In this document: piece by piece, positions 39,301 through 53,300 of the stretch
Position numbering within the stretch: position 1 is the first letter of the stretch
Layout: every line of letters starts with the position of its first letter
From: Struthio camelus
Taxonomy: Eukaryota; Chordata; Aves; Struthioniformes; Struthionidae
Length of the DNA stretch: 64,000 nucleotides
Direction: 5' to 3'
Assembly: GCF_040807025.1 (NCBI RefSeq)
Contig: NC_090943.1
Location: 26,937,213-27,001,212, forward strand
Notes under the pieces: generated by a model
Database searches by the model: none
Seen by the model: only the letters and a program-made list of their open reading frames with translations
What the model was told of the DNA's origin: nothing
Made by a program: the position numbers and the translations under genes

Positions 39301-41295
39301 TCATAAGGAGACAGAGCTGGACATTTCTCATTTTTGAGAAAATAAATCCATGTGTTTTTTTTTTTTTTCTTGAAGTGAGAAGGAGAATATCCTTTCCTTT
39401 TCTATTAAAAAATTTTTGGAGCTGATAAGCTGTGATAGATTTTTGTGAAATAATCAAAGTTGCATATTTAAAAAATGGGGGAAAACCTCATTCCGTTGAA
39501 CTAATTGGGGATGAAATAGGGAGGAACTAAGTATTAAATACGTAGGTGAGCATATTTGGCTTAGCAAATCTTCAGGTCCTTCTGTACACAGAGCAGGAGC
39601 CATATGCCGAGCTGTCAGTTCTCCTAAGAATGGAGAGGAGGCTGAGGAAACCTGTGGAGAAACGCAAACAAAGGGACAAAAGCATAAGCTGCTTGAGAAG
39701 TCACAACTGATCTGCAAGTGATATATTTATTTCGATTACGGCTTCACGGCTATCTTGAGGCCAAACGAGAGCTACAGAGCACAGCAGCTGACAGGTCGCT
39801 CTGTAGCAGAGCAGTGCTGGGAGCAGCCTGGGAAGGGGCATCTGCGTTTCCGCCTTGATCTGAGCGTTGCTGAAGAGCTTGAATGGAAACCTGGCTTTCT
39901 CGACTGGTGAATATCAGGAGCAAACCTGCCATTTTTTATTATAGCTTTTTCTTAAAATGACGGCACGCTTATCAAAAGTACATGATGTTTGAGCATTGAT
40001 GTGGAAAGTGTTTGAAGTTTTTAGGTCTTTATTTGAATGCTCTGTAATTACTTTGCAGCTACATTTGCAAAATGTATTGTAGCACTTAATTAACATTGGA
40101 CTTTTAAAGTGGAAAATAGTGTTATCTGTTACCGGATTTCATTGGTAGGATCTTTCTGATTTTGAATTTTAAGTGGTAAAACTTGTCGATGGTTTTTCTT
40201 GTCTGAACAGAATTTCTGTTCTTGTTAAGAAAAAAATATTTTAAATGGATTTTCTTGTGTAAACCACTATAAAGTGATTAAAAGTGTTAAGCTCTTCAAA
40301 AGGCAATGTCTTACAGTATTTGAATAGCTTACATACTAATTGGTTTTTCAACTCTGTGTCTGGCTCACCTGTGACTTTTTGTTCTTCAGCATGTTTTGCT
40401 ACAAGGTAGTGTATCTTGTAATTTGCTTGCTGTCCATTGTTAGACAGTTCCCTAATTATGTATTTTACCTTTTTGTTATGGTATTCTCAGGAGCTTGAGA
40501 TGCTTTCTTAAGTCCTAATATAAGCTTTTTTTAAAACTTTGTATGATATTGGGTGGTAGAAAGTTTGCTTTTTTTCTCATTTTTGGACAAAAAGTTTAAA
40601 AGAATTTCTGTAAACTTCTGTTGAAATATTTATTACCGTAAAACTATAAATGTGTTTTTTGCATAAGGAGATGAGATCAAAGGTTATTTCATCATCAAGG
40701 TTTGTCCTTTACGTTTACCTGCGAATGTTTTGATTCCTAGCCATCTACCTAGTGAATGGCTAATATGAAACCTAAAATGAATTCATTAATAGATTTTTTT
40801 AATTTTTTTTTTTTTTTAGAATTTTTAAAGTAAACTATGTGAACAGAAAAATAGTCTAAAGGTGTTTCAAATATACAGCATTAACCTCCAGCTTGTTTTC
40901 TGTAGTGATTAGTTTGAAGCTTTATGTAGACAGCTGGGAAGCCTTTATAATGGGTGTCCTTAGTAATGAAGAGGAAAACTTTCACCTTAACAAGATTTTC
41001 TCTCGTGTGCAGCTTGCGCAATTTAGGCAGCGAAAAGCACAATCTGATGGGCAGAATGCATCAAAGAAGCAGAAAAGGAAAAAGAAAACAGCAAACATCA
41101 AAGATGATGAATCGTTACAAGATGGACCTGACATCGATCGATCTCGAGGGGATGAAACATCCACATGCAGCAGCCGAAGAGGAGCAGCTGCTACTGCTGA
41201 CTTTACTATAATCAGGACTTTGCACAGTGGAGAAATTATCAAACACAACCAGACTTACACCATTGAGGTAAGTTTGTCTTAGCCTATGAACTGTT

Positions 41296-41358
<63 letters not shown>

Positions 41359-44300
41359 TTTTTAAAATCATGTCCAATATAAATATTCATTTCAGAATGG
41401 GAATGTATGAATCATCTGAGACTAGAAATACTATTTCCTTGCCTCAGCTGTCTGTCCTTAATATGTCCAGAGACTTTTTACCTGCCTGCTAGTATCATGT
41501 TTTCTGTGGTAGTCAGTGTAGCACAGATTCTAAAAAGTTTGTTGGTGCTACTTGTGAACTCCCTAAATGGACAAAAATTGGTTTTGTTTTATTTCTTCAT
41601 TTTATGCATTTAATTTTATTAAGGTTTACAAATTGCAGTGGATTTTTTTTGATGACTGCAACTGTGGCTACAGCAAAATACAAAGCTAAGCATCCTTCTA
41701 GCATTCATAATGTAATTTGACTCTTTTTGGTTTATGAAGAGGAGGAATGTATTTAGAAAACACTACTTAGCTTTGGATGGCTTAAGAGACTGATACGTGG
41801 ATACTCTACTTTTACTGCTTGATGGAGTATAATCCCGATTGCTAGTGGCTGAAAGTATATACTCTGGGAAGGTTGCAAGATGCCCAGAGTGAAATACACT
41901 GGCAGTCAGTTCAGTTCTAAGTGACATGAATTCACATAACAAAATACGTTGCTCCTTGATAATGTATCTCAGGAAAAGACGTGCCTGCTCTTAACAGAGT
42001 AGGTTATTGTATTCTTGGAAGCAGTATCTCTAAAAAGGACATAAATGCTGTTTTGAACAAGAAGCTCAGCCTAGATTTCCTTGCTCTGTGCATGTCAGTG
42101 TAGTCCTTTCCGAGGAGTGTAGTCCAGAAAGAACTACTGTTCTTTGTTATAGGTTGTCTATGGCTTGCTTACTCATGTTAAATGAGTAACCAGTATTTTC
42201 AAGTTGGAAGATAGTTGGCTAAAACTTCTATCTGTGCAGTATTAATAGAAGAGAAAAATTCTGAAAGTTTCAGTACTTCATAACAGTTACAGTTGTTATA
42301 TTACAGCTTTTAGTTTTATAACTGTAATGATTTGATAGACATCTTATATTAGAGTAATTGGATTAGGGTTTGTTTAGCTGAAATGACAGCCAATGTAATA
42401 GCCAGTTGCAGGCTAAATCTCTCCATTGCAGAATTAAAGACGACTTGTTTGAGCTGTTTTCTTTTTCACCCAACATTAAATCTTTATAGGCTGCTGTGTT
42501 GAGAGAGTAAGGGAAGATTACTGGAGGCATTATGCAGGATTATTTTCTAGCTAAAATTCAATTCCGTTTACTTCCACTTTTAGTGGAATTCATATTTGGA
42601 TTGGGGAGGGGGGTGCCACAAAACAAAATCATAATATCTGACTATACTGCATACCTTTCTAAAAGTCGACTGGGCTCTCCCATAGTAGTTTTGTGGATAG
42701 GTGTTTATCTCCCTGCAATCTTTCTAGTACAAGTTTTTAGTCCCAAATGGAACACGTGGGCAAGAGCTGTCTTCCTTGATACAAGTAATGAAGTAAAATA
42801 GAGGCACACCTCTGGGAGTTTTGCTCAACTCAGAGTTCCCTCTTTTCTCTCTCTTCTGCAGGGCAGCTGTTTTTTCCCCTCCTCCCCAATCCCTCAAATT
42901 ACAGGAGGTAGTTGGAGAAAGGAATATAGGAACTATCAGTGTTATTTTGTATTATCTTTCTTTTCTATTACATTCTGCCTTCTGTCTGAATTTATCTGCA
43001 AGTCCCATAAGGTTTTCCTTCTTTTGGAGGAAAACTTTTATCAGCTTTGGAAAGTACAAGAACTAGAGAAATGCCAAATGTCATTTCTTGGTTAAAGTTG
43101 CTGGGTCGGAACCTGTTTTATCTTAAATACTTTTGGCCTTGATCTTACAAAGACAATGATATGTTGGGTTTCTAGTGGTCTTTTTTTTTTTTTGTCTTTA
43201 TTCTCTTGCATCCTAATAGCATGCAGTCTTGAGATTCAGAATGTCCTTTTCCATATAGAAATAAAAAATAGTTCAGTAGATAGGACCCAGGAAATAATTT
43301 GGATCAATGAAACTCTTGGATTTAGGATTGCTTCTTTTTGTGACTTCTGCAATTGAAAATGGATCAAAACAAAAGCCACTTTCTGAGTAAGTAATTGTGG
43401 CACAGTAAAATTGTCCTTGAGTGACTTGGGTAGTAGTAAAAGCTATTAAATAAAGCTTCTTAGAAAAGAAAAGTTCAAAGTTCTGTGATGAAGAATAGCT
43501 GCTAATTGATTTAAGTTGGATTAGTAACTCTTCTTTTGTCTTTCACAAGACAAATCTCTTTGGTAATAGTTTTAGAGTAGTTTATCATCTGCTTGAGTAA
43601 ACAGTTAAAGTTCATATCAGAATGTTCATCATTTCATTTCCATAACATATTCTGAGTTGTTAGTGAATACCTGAAATTTGTAGAATTTTGTTGGTGGTTT
43701 AGAATCAGGTACTTCTAGATAAATTTCTTCTTTACTAGCTTTTTTTTATACCACATGAATACATGTCAAATCAACATGAGTGCTCAGTATCAATAAAAAT
43801 TAATCAAAAAACCATTCACATAGAGCAGAGTGTAATTTCTAAGAGAATAATGTATAAAATAAATATCAATATGCTCATTTTATAATCCAGAGGATTGGCC
43901 AACTTTAAATGGAATCTGTTCCAATGGGGTGGTACTAGCTATGAGTCTGCTTTTCCTAATTCCGTAAAGCAATGAGACATCCTTCCACTTTATTCGAAGA
44001 ATAGGGTTGGCCTGTGTTTTTTCTGGCTCTTTTATTTATATTTGCATTTTGCTCATCTACATCTCTTCCATTTCTGAAAGCCTGACTTGTCAGAAATAAA
44101 CAACAAATGAAGTCTCCTGAACATACAACGAAAAAAACAAGATGCAAAGTGGTATGGTTTAGTTATACCATAACTTACATCATATACTAGTTTGGGCACC
44201 ATTCAACTAAAGCTCATACCATCATAGTTCTTTTCTTACTCAATCCCAGGTGTTAATTCCCTGTCCCTCTAAATCTGGTTCCTTTCCTTCCCACCACAGT

Positions 44301-47300
44301 ATTACTGAAACTGAATTTTCCTCCTCTCACTTGCAATCACAGTGCTGGGGAGAAATAGTTGCCTTCTAAGTGAAGAATATACTAGAAACTATAGCCAATT
44401 TTTTTTAAACTACCAGGCCCTGAGTATTATCAGAGAACATCATCTGTGCAATAGGCCTGTGTTCTTTTGCAGTCTAGGTGCTGCTCTTTCCCAGTTAATC
44501 TTTATCTAAGACCTTCCTACTTGTTTTCAGCAAAGAAAAGAACAGGGGATGGCGTTGGGTATTCTAGATGCAGTCCTGTTCCTTTAGAAAGAGTATACAT
44601 GAAATGTATAAGCTGGATGTAAAAGGGATCGGCAGACATTACTTTGCTCTCAGTTACAAAACTCCAGCCATCATGCCTCTCTAATTACTTTTCATTTACT
44701 TTCTCCTTAGTCATTATGCTTCTGATTGCTTAGTGGGCTTTTTTTTTTTTTTTTTGTGAAGGGGTATTTCTGCTATTTCTATGCATACATGCATGCAACT
44801 GCTGTATGCTTGCCTTCAAACTGCAGAAAATACCTGTCAGCAACTGCTGTTTCAGCTTCATCTCACTTGCATTTTCAGTAAAAGATCCCAGGATTTTAAC
44901 TCTAGTTCATTCACGCCACTTGGATAAGGGAAGTTTGCTTATTTGGCAGTTTCAATAAGATTTTGTCCAGTCCTCCAATCTAAAAATACATACAGTCTTT
45001 ACAATATCTGATTTTTAACTTGTTACTTTGGTTTGTCTTCTTTACGTGTTTGATTCTTTTATTGTTAGGACAAAAAGAAGAAGGTCAGTTATGACGAAGA
45101 CCTGTCAAGGAGAATGAAAGCAGAAGAGGATAAGTGGAATGAGAGGGAACTAAAGCACATGGAAAAGATGGGCATTGCAGAATTAAAGGGATAACGTTGC
45201 TGGTGAAGATCAAGTGGACAGATATATAGGAGATGGAAAGGCAGGTTAAAACAGGGTCGTTACAATAATGTCACTGAATAGTGTTATCACTGGTAATGCT
45301 GAAAACTTTTGGGGTAGAAAGAGGTAACCATGACAAGCAAGGAGCAGAAATGCAGAGTATAAAAGGAGACATTAGGAGAAGTCAGGTTCTTGAGGAGATC
45401 TGAAGAGGAAAAGTGACAGAAATAGGGAAACATAAGTAGTATGGAGGAACAGAGGGAGAACCTCAGTGAGAAAAGATTTAGGTGGTGAATGTAGTTAAGG
45501 TACTTGTATGTTATGAGGGCGAAAACAAAAAGCAACAAAGGCTTTGACTAGAGAAGAGATATTCTGGGATGTACAATAAGATGGAAGATTTAAACAGAGG
45601 ATGAATAAATCAAAAAACGTAATAAAAACTGATGTAGCTAAACCAGTTATTTCAGCTAACGCTAGCATTCCTAAACCAGTTATTTCAGCTAATGCTAGCA
45701 TTCCTTGAAAAAGGACTTTAGTTTCGGAATGAGAGTCTATTTGCTAAACAAATGTATGAAAATAGTCTGCTCAATGGTAAAATGAGTGCCAAGAGAGGAA
45801 ATAATAGATTTTCAGGAACATATGGTGGTGACTGAAGCCAGTCATCTCACCCTTTACCATCTGGCCAAAGGATTGCCAAGATGTCTTGCCAATTTTCTGC
45901 GGTACATAAAATATACTCTGCTGTTATGCCCTACCTTCTCACCATAAATACTGATATATATAATTAGACTTAGTGACACTGATATCGCCTATATTGAAGG
46001 GTGGTCTTTATGGATTTATACAGAATTTCATTTTAGCTTGACTGCAGGTCTTAAAGACTGATATGGCTGAGTTCCATTTTACCCAAGAGAAGAAACCTAA
46101 TTAAACACTCAGAGAGGTTAAGTTCACAGCATAGATTATCTCTTTGCTGATGATGTTTTCTGATACAGGAAAATTAGAGTCTCCGCAGGGTGGGACATAC
46201 CTCATTCCAGATCATACTCGGGTTTAGTGGTTTTTTAATATCCGTTAAGATGCACTCTCTTTAAATCTGATTGTGGTCAGTTGGTTTGGGACATAAATTA
46301 CCAGTGAATCCATTTCTTTAGATGGAATGTTTTTAGGAATTAGAACTAAGGCAGGTATGAGAATGCATTATATAAGAATATATAAGCACTTTATATTCAG
46401 AATATTCTACAAATATTAAATGCCCCTAAGTTCAACACCACCTAAGAGAGGATTTCATGAGCGGCATTTTCAGCTTACAAGCTCTTTGCCTCCCTTCCTA
46501 GTCTTGGTCTTCTAGATCAGTCTTGTTCAGGTCACGGTCATCTGTGGGTCATTAGTGGTCCATGAAAAGATGATCTGAGATGGTCTGTGGATGCATGCAA
46601 GTTGCAATGCGTTTGTCGTTCCTTTGCTAGCCATACTCAGAGGATGGTTTGCAATGGCTAGCACTGGTATACCCGATGAAGGGATTTGTATTAATATTTT
46701 TCAATATTGTAAGTTAACAGAAAATTGTTCTTGCAGCAATGTTTACTTATGTAAATAAGAGTTTTATTTACCCTTGCTTTTCTGTGGCCAGTGGTTATGA
46801 TGGGATAAGATGATCGATGTATTTTTAAAAATTTGTTAAAATTGGGTGGGCAGGGGTTGAGGTTTTTGCGGGGGAGAGGGAAAAGAGCATTGAGATAAAA
46901 CAGCTTTGCATACTCTATACCTTAGTCAAGCTAAACAGAATCAAAAGAAGTCTGGCACAGCTTTCAGCGTAGAGGCAGGAATGAGAATCTGGGAAAACTT
47001 TATCCAAAAATATTTTAGTGTTGACAGTACCGAGAGCAAAAACCATGCAAAGATGCTGCTGAAAAGGGTGGCTGTAGTTGTTGAGAGACTCCAAATGCAG
47101 CCTTTCTTTATAGAGGAATAAATGAAACAAAGCTGTTCTGAATCATTATTTGACATCTCAGAACAAGGCATACCTGAATCCAAAGGTAGTTGTTTTTAGT
47201 ACTACATCTGCTAGTAATGGCAAAATGTTCACTAATCTCTCATTTGTGAAAAATTATTGGATTATGTTGAATTAACTCAGAGGAAAGTTAAATTTGACAG

Positions 47301-50300
47301 TAGAGCTTGAATTAGCATTGTGAGAGCTGTAGTTATGCTGCACCCTCAGTTATTGCTGCTAATGTTTAGAAAAACTATTACATGAGGATTCAGTTTTTTC
47401 ACATCAGTTGGAAACTTTTAGCTCAACTGTTTTTCTTTGCATATAATGGTAAACTTACAGAGAGGTAAAAAGGAGAGACTTGGTAATAGTTCCACTGGTA
47501 ATTCTTGGTCTTCATATGGAAAGTGTTCCTTCTCTTATGATTTAATTAAAGACATATTTCATTAATAACCGAGCATTAATCCATCTAGAAATTTATCCTA
47601 CTCTATAGACTTGAGACTTCATGACTATAGACTGCCAGGAGTCTGTAATACAGAAATTCAGCATTGGTATTTTCCTGTTGATTACAGTTTTCCTGCAAAC
47701 TGACTTAGCTAAAATAAAATTGCTTTTCCTTCCATTCACTGGCTAATTCACGTTCAAAAATGAATTCAGAATTTTGTAGTGGATGTTTTTATAGCAGTTT
47801 AGATGGTGGTCTTAAGAAAGTCAATAATTTAGTTTAGGCAGAATTCTGTTTCCAGTCTCAATTTTCTCAGCTGTTGCAATTGGAATAGTTTAATACTGGT
47901 GCCTATGCTTACAGACATTTTAGCGTCACCTGGAAAAGTTTTTGAAAGGCACCCAACAATAACTTTTCAGTTCTTCTGGACAATTTATTATGAGCTCCTT
48001 TGTGAGGCTAGTGCTTACGTTGGGAGTTGAGCGCCAAAGGCGGCGGCTTCTGAGCAACGCTCAGCTGCAGAGGGGAGCAAGTTTCTCTGCAATGGATATC
48101 CTGTGTGCCAGGGGCAAATTATTTCCTTTTTTCTACCATTTTGTGGTATTTTCTCTGAAGAATGCTCAGAGACGAAAATGTGTTTGGTTTCTGAAAAGGG
48201 CACAAGTGTGGTATATTATCATAAAAGGTACTGTCTGCCTTAGATGTTGGAGAGAGTCTGGCAATAAAGAGCCTTTCAGATGTCTTTTCTTCAGTATGTT
48301 TTAGTCATGAATCATGTTATTGGTGGAAAAATTTTGAATAAAGAATAAAAATACCTTACCATAAGAGATTCAGTGCTTTGTACAAAGACAATACTGTGGA
48401 GCATAGGTAGTATAAGTGCAAACTATCATCCTGAAGTCATAGTATAACAGCAAATAATTTCAAATTCCATAGAGTATTGAGAGAAATGGTGAATAGCGTA
48501 ATTGACATCATTCTGTCAAAAGATGTTGTGTCGCTAACAATGTATATATATGAATTTCTGAAATATTTCCTTTTAAACTGGACTCTTGTGGTTCAGGGAG
48601 ATGAGCTATATAAAAGCTAATTACTTCTGCTGGGCAAAGAATATTGAAAGCATACAGAATGGATGACTTAAAAATGGAAACTGGATTTTGAAGCAATTTT
48701 GATCATTTCTTGGGAGTAGAATGCATGATGGGTGTCCATAAAATGTTGTCTGCTTGTAACATGGATTCTGACAGCCTGAAGTCTTACAGTGTTGGGGTCT
48801 AATGTTAGGCTTACAGAATTTAAGTCTTTTTAGTTGAGTTTAGCAGGGTTTGGATGAACCCCTTAGTTTAGACATTCAGAGATATTTAACTTGCGTTCAT
48901 TTTGCCGTCATTCTGCAGTTTTCTTCAGATAAAACTCCTGGCAAAAAATTATTGGTCTTAAGAGCCAAAAAATGATCTATTCAAGCTGTGGAAGTACCAC
49001 TCTTCTTCCAAAGTGAACCCTGCAAGCAACATCTATATCGTTTGGATTCATCCAAAATAATCTAAGAAAATGCAAGAGAGGACATCAACTTTTATATTTT
49101 GAAAGAACAACCGCGGAACAGGAAAAGAAAACTCTAATATTGGGTTGTTAGAAAAGATGTGAAATTCAGAAGGGTTTCTTAGTTATTTGCACTTAAGAAC
49201 ATTTTCTGTTTAAAAATCTCTAAGATCCTTTATGTAAGGTACATAATTAAAACTGGCTTGCAAATAAGGTGGTTGTAAGATGGCTGGAAAGCTTTGAGAG
49301 TAATAACTGCTTTTTGCACAGGTATTTTAGTGAATGATTCTTAGAGGTTTTCAGTTTTACGGGTGTCGGCTGTTTCTCAATTAGTACTTTTAATTAAAGG
49401 TTTAGTTTTCACTACTGAAAGTAAGTGTGCTGTACATTCCCAGCTCCTTACCTATTTGTGAGTAGGAAGAACTCAACATTTAGTTAACGCTTACCAAAGA
49501 TTGAGGTTTTTAATGTGTTTTAATCTGCAAATGCAATAGGATAAGCCTTAAATTAAGATATTAAAACTAGTCTGCAAAGATCCTGTTGAGCAGAAGCAGC
49601 TAATGAAATATGAGAACTTATAGTTCATAAGAAAATGTTTAGTGCTTGAGTCATCTGTAGTTCACACAATAAGCACTTCATTTAGAGCCATAGAATTATT
49701 TCTCTTTAGAGAAATTTAATTTTTCAAAAGCATGCTATCTCATAAAAGGCAAAATAGAACTCTGCAAAGATTTGTCTCTTTTAGAACTTTAATCTAAAAT
49801 CCTTACTGCCCCAGGAGTTAGGTATTCACACAGACTCACTCCCTTCACTTACACTAGGGATTTATGGAATAAAGAGGTTACAGTGTTAAGTTTTAGAAAA
49901 TAAATACTGAGGCTGTGTCATATATCCAGACTTTTTTTGTACATGAATCCAACACATATGGAAAGTGGGAAAATCAAAGCTTGTTCTATATGAGGAAAAG
50001 TAGAACTGAGCAAACTGTGTCATTTTTCTTTCCACATTATAGATGTACTAAATCTAACTCTTCTCTTCTGTGTTAGGTGATAAACAAACAGATCACCGTC
50101 TGCTTCTGGAGCTATTCCAGCTAGTAACTTTCCTAAGTCCGTAGAGAAGGAGAGGGGGGAAAAAAAGGCCTTTTTATGCTCTTTTACAAATTCCAGCAGT
50201 CACTAAGATCTGGGTAGTAATGATCAACTGAAAACTCCTCAGTATATAACTGTCATGGTTGTCTTCACGTTTCTGAAGTGAAGGTAGACTAACCTGTAGG

Positions 50301-53300
50301 AGACGTAGGATGGAAGCAGATAATTTTTAAAGACTATTTATGCTGCTTGCAGATACTGCTTACCTAAGCTGAGGTAGAAGACTATGTGAAATTTTCATTT
50401 TTTGAACTGATATTTAGAAAGTACCAGCAATAATTATATTCTTTTTCAGAAATCCAGTATCTGGCCAAATACCATAAAACTTTAAAGAATTCTTTTCAAT
50501 CTCCACCTTGCTTTGATAATTTGTATTTTCTAACTCCAGCTTAAACTTATCTGCATTTTTTTTTGCCTCTTGCTGTGATCATCTACCAGCCCAGAGCTTA
50601 TCCCAGTATCTACACGTTCATTGTCATTTTCTTAAAACGGGGGACTGTTTCTGTAGTTCAGAAGCACTGCAGGGAAAAATTATGTAATAAATCAGATTTG
50701 TTGCCTGTGTGTTTTTGGATGTTGGAGAAATGTCCACGCTTCATGTGCTATATAAAGAACAGTTGTTAGATCTAGCTCTATATGTAGGTTTATAGAAATA
50801 CTTGCATTTGTGATTTTTCTCTGACAGTCTTCTGAATTGGAAGAAACTAGTAATAATTATGGGATGATGCTGCCAGAGATTTTTTTTTTTTTAATCTGTA
50901 TTAGGAAGGTAGATAGCAATTTGGTTTTCCCTGATTATTTTTCTTCCAGAGAACTTTTGTCTGTCCTAGACAAAGGATGAAGATTAGAAACAAAATACAA
51001 AATTTATATATATATATAAATGTATGCATAAAAATTTATAAAAACTAAAATACTGTTAAGTAGTAACTGAATATGCCACAGTAGAACCACTGTTATGAAC
51101 CTGTAATTTTAAAACATAATTTTGTATTCTGTTTTAGTTTGTGTCTTAACTTTAAGATGCAACATTTTGATTTTTTTCTCCTAACAACTCCTAACAGTTG
51201 TATGAATTTTAGCTCCTACATTCATATTTTAAGCTAGTTTTGTAAACTCCATACATACAGTAACACTGCGGTTAGGTTAATTTCATCATGGAACTACGTA
51301 TAAGATTCAAAATCTGTGGAATCAATGGTGTTGGAGTTACAAGAACTGCAGAACTCCAGTAGAAACTAGTGACTGATTTAAAAATGAACAAAAAACCCCT
51401 CAGAGTTGCACATTTTACTCATATTTGATAATGGAAAACTGATTATGTTTCTTTGAAAATATGCCTGAGATAATTCAATAACAAAGAGGGATTGATCTAA
51501 TATGAGGCTAGCTCATGATTTAAGTGAGTGTTGAATAGATCTTATTGTGTACACTAGTTTTTGCTAAAGTAGTTTTAAATTTTAAAAGTTTAATTTTGAG
51601 TTAAAAGAGTAATTTAACTCCACAAGAGTGCACCTTATGTAGATATTTTGAATATTTTGCCTGTTTTCCTACAAACTTCTTGGTCTGAAACCTGATGCTT
51701 TGTATGTAGTTGATCAAGATACTATAGCAAGCATATTGTATGCCATGTTTAATGTTGGTATTGCTTCTTTCCTTCAGCTGGTCAAGGTCCTGTATGTTAG
51801 ATTTCAAGATTTAAGTCTTTGTCCTTGTTCTTCCTGATCACTTTTAGCTTTCCTTAGTTTCCGTGGAAGCTGAAGGAGAACGAATTTGTCAGAAGATTGT
51901 TCAGACGTCTAGTCAACATCAAAAAACTCTTGCATGTATGAAGATGTCATTCAAAGTATTGCTGATGTTCTTAGCTAACAAAATTCCTAGTTAAGTTAAA
52001 TTCCCCTGTCAAAGAGAAGTCCTTTCTGTGATAGTCCTTATTTGTTAAAAAATTGAAACCTACATTTCCAGAATACTATTTTATACCTGTAAGTTGCATT
52101 TTTATTAGAATGGTTTGTCATGTAATTATACTATTTTCACAATCAAAGTTGAACACCAAAGTAAATTTCTTTTAGCTAGGATTTCAAGAAAGTAGAGGTG
52201 GCTTTCGCTCTATAGATTCTAATCAAACTCATGTATATCTGAAATATAGTCAAATACTGTCTACATGCAGAAATAAATGGAAAATGTCTTGTTAAGTATT
52301 TTTAGATTGCCATCATTGTAAATATTTTAATATTTTCTTTTAGCCTGAAAGTGAAATTTCCACTACAGTAGAAGATTACAGTTCTGAGGTAAGACTGAAT
52401 TAAGACTTTTCCATTTTAAACTTTCTTTTAATTTTTCCTTTGCAAGTTTTTTTGGAATACTGTGGACTGTTTTCCAAAAAAAAAAAAAAAGAAGGAAATA
52501 TCATGGTATATACAGCATGAAGGGGTTGTATGTCATTAGTGGTATGATTAAGGTAACATTAAAGCAAAGATTGTCAGCTGCATAATAAGATGACTACTAG
52601 AATCAACGATATAGCATTTTTATGAACTGTTGTAACAGTTTCAACATTACAGTTGCATTAATGCTTTGTGTTGCCATTGAGGTTGTGTGTGTAATTTCTG
52701 CTAATTTTCTGTGGAAAATTAATTATCTGTTTGGTAATCTTTTAATGAGGAAATGAAGCAAAACCTGTTCATTCAGGAAAAATAGCTCAAAGTAGTTGCT
52801 CCACTTTAAAAACTTCAACAATAGCTTGACTTTAAAAGGCTTCATATTTTTTCCTATTAAATGGACATGGGAGTAAATGCTTTTCTAAATAACATGAAGT
52901 TAATTTTGAATGTGTGTGCTGTCATGTATCTCGGTTCCTCAGATTGTGCTGTAGTTTTGTGTTGACTTTTCTGATATTTACATAAGGCTTGCAACACGGA
53001 ATGCTGAGCCTGCTAGTTCCCAAGAATGTCCTTTCTTCATTTGTAGTTATCATAGTCTAAGAACTGTAAAATTTCGGGACAGGTATATGATTTTCAAATT
53101 GAAATTTTTTATATAGTTTTCCATTTCCTTTTTACCACGAAGAAGAAATGATAAAGGAACGTATAACAAAACACTAAGGAAATAAGAACTGCAAGAATTT
53201 AGATTGCTTTTGCTCATCCCTTTGGCATGCACTCATTAAAATAATATGTGACAATTTCATTGTCACATAGTGCCCTTATCTCATGTAGTACGTATGCTAA

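Larger units (their letters stand above)
18353..41012 (+). other. AKAP9 intron 1
   Basis: About 22.7 kb, a typical long first intron. After the CpG island ends it is AT-rich. It holds a CR1 fragment (36505-36775), a 3-copy minisatellite (24618-24764), A26, T20 and T19 runs, and otherwise unique sequence. Open frames within it are short and unrecognised. A stretch at about 33480-36100 is less AT-rich and could be a very old, unclassified element. Confidence 0.85.
41268..52343 (+). other. AKAP9 intron 2
   Basis: About 11.1 kb. It holds a (TA)23 microsatellite, an exon-like segment (45069-45194), a 33-bp tandem duplication, and otherwise AT-rich unique sequence. A GC-richer patch at about 48010-48080 lies within a 104-codon open frame of no recognised family. 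Confidence 0.85.
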
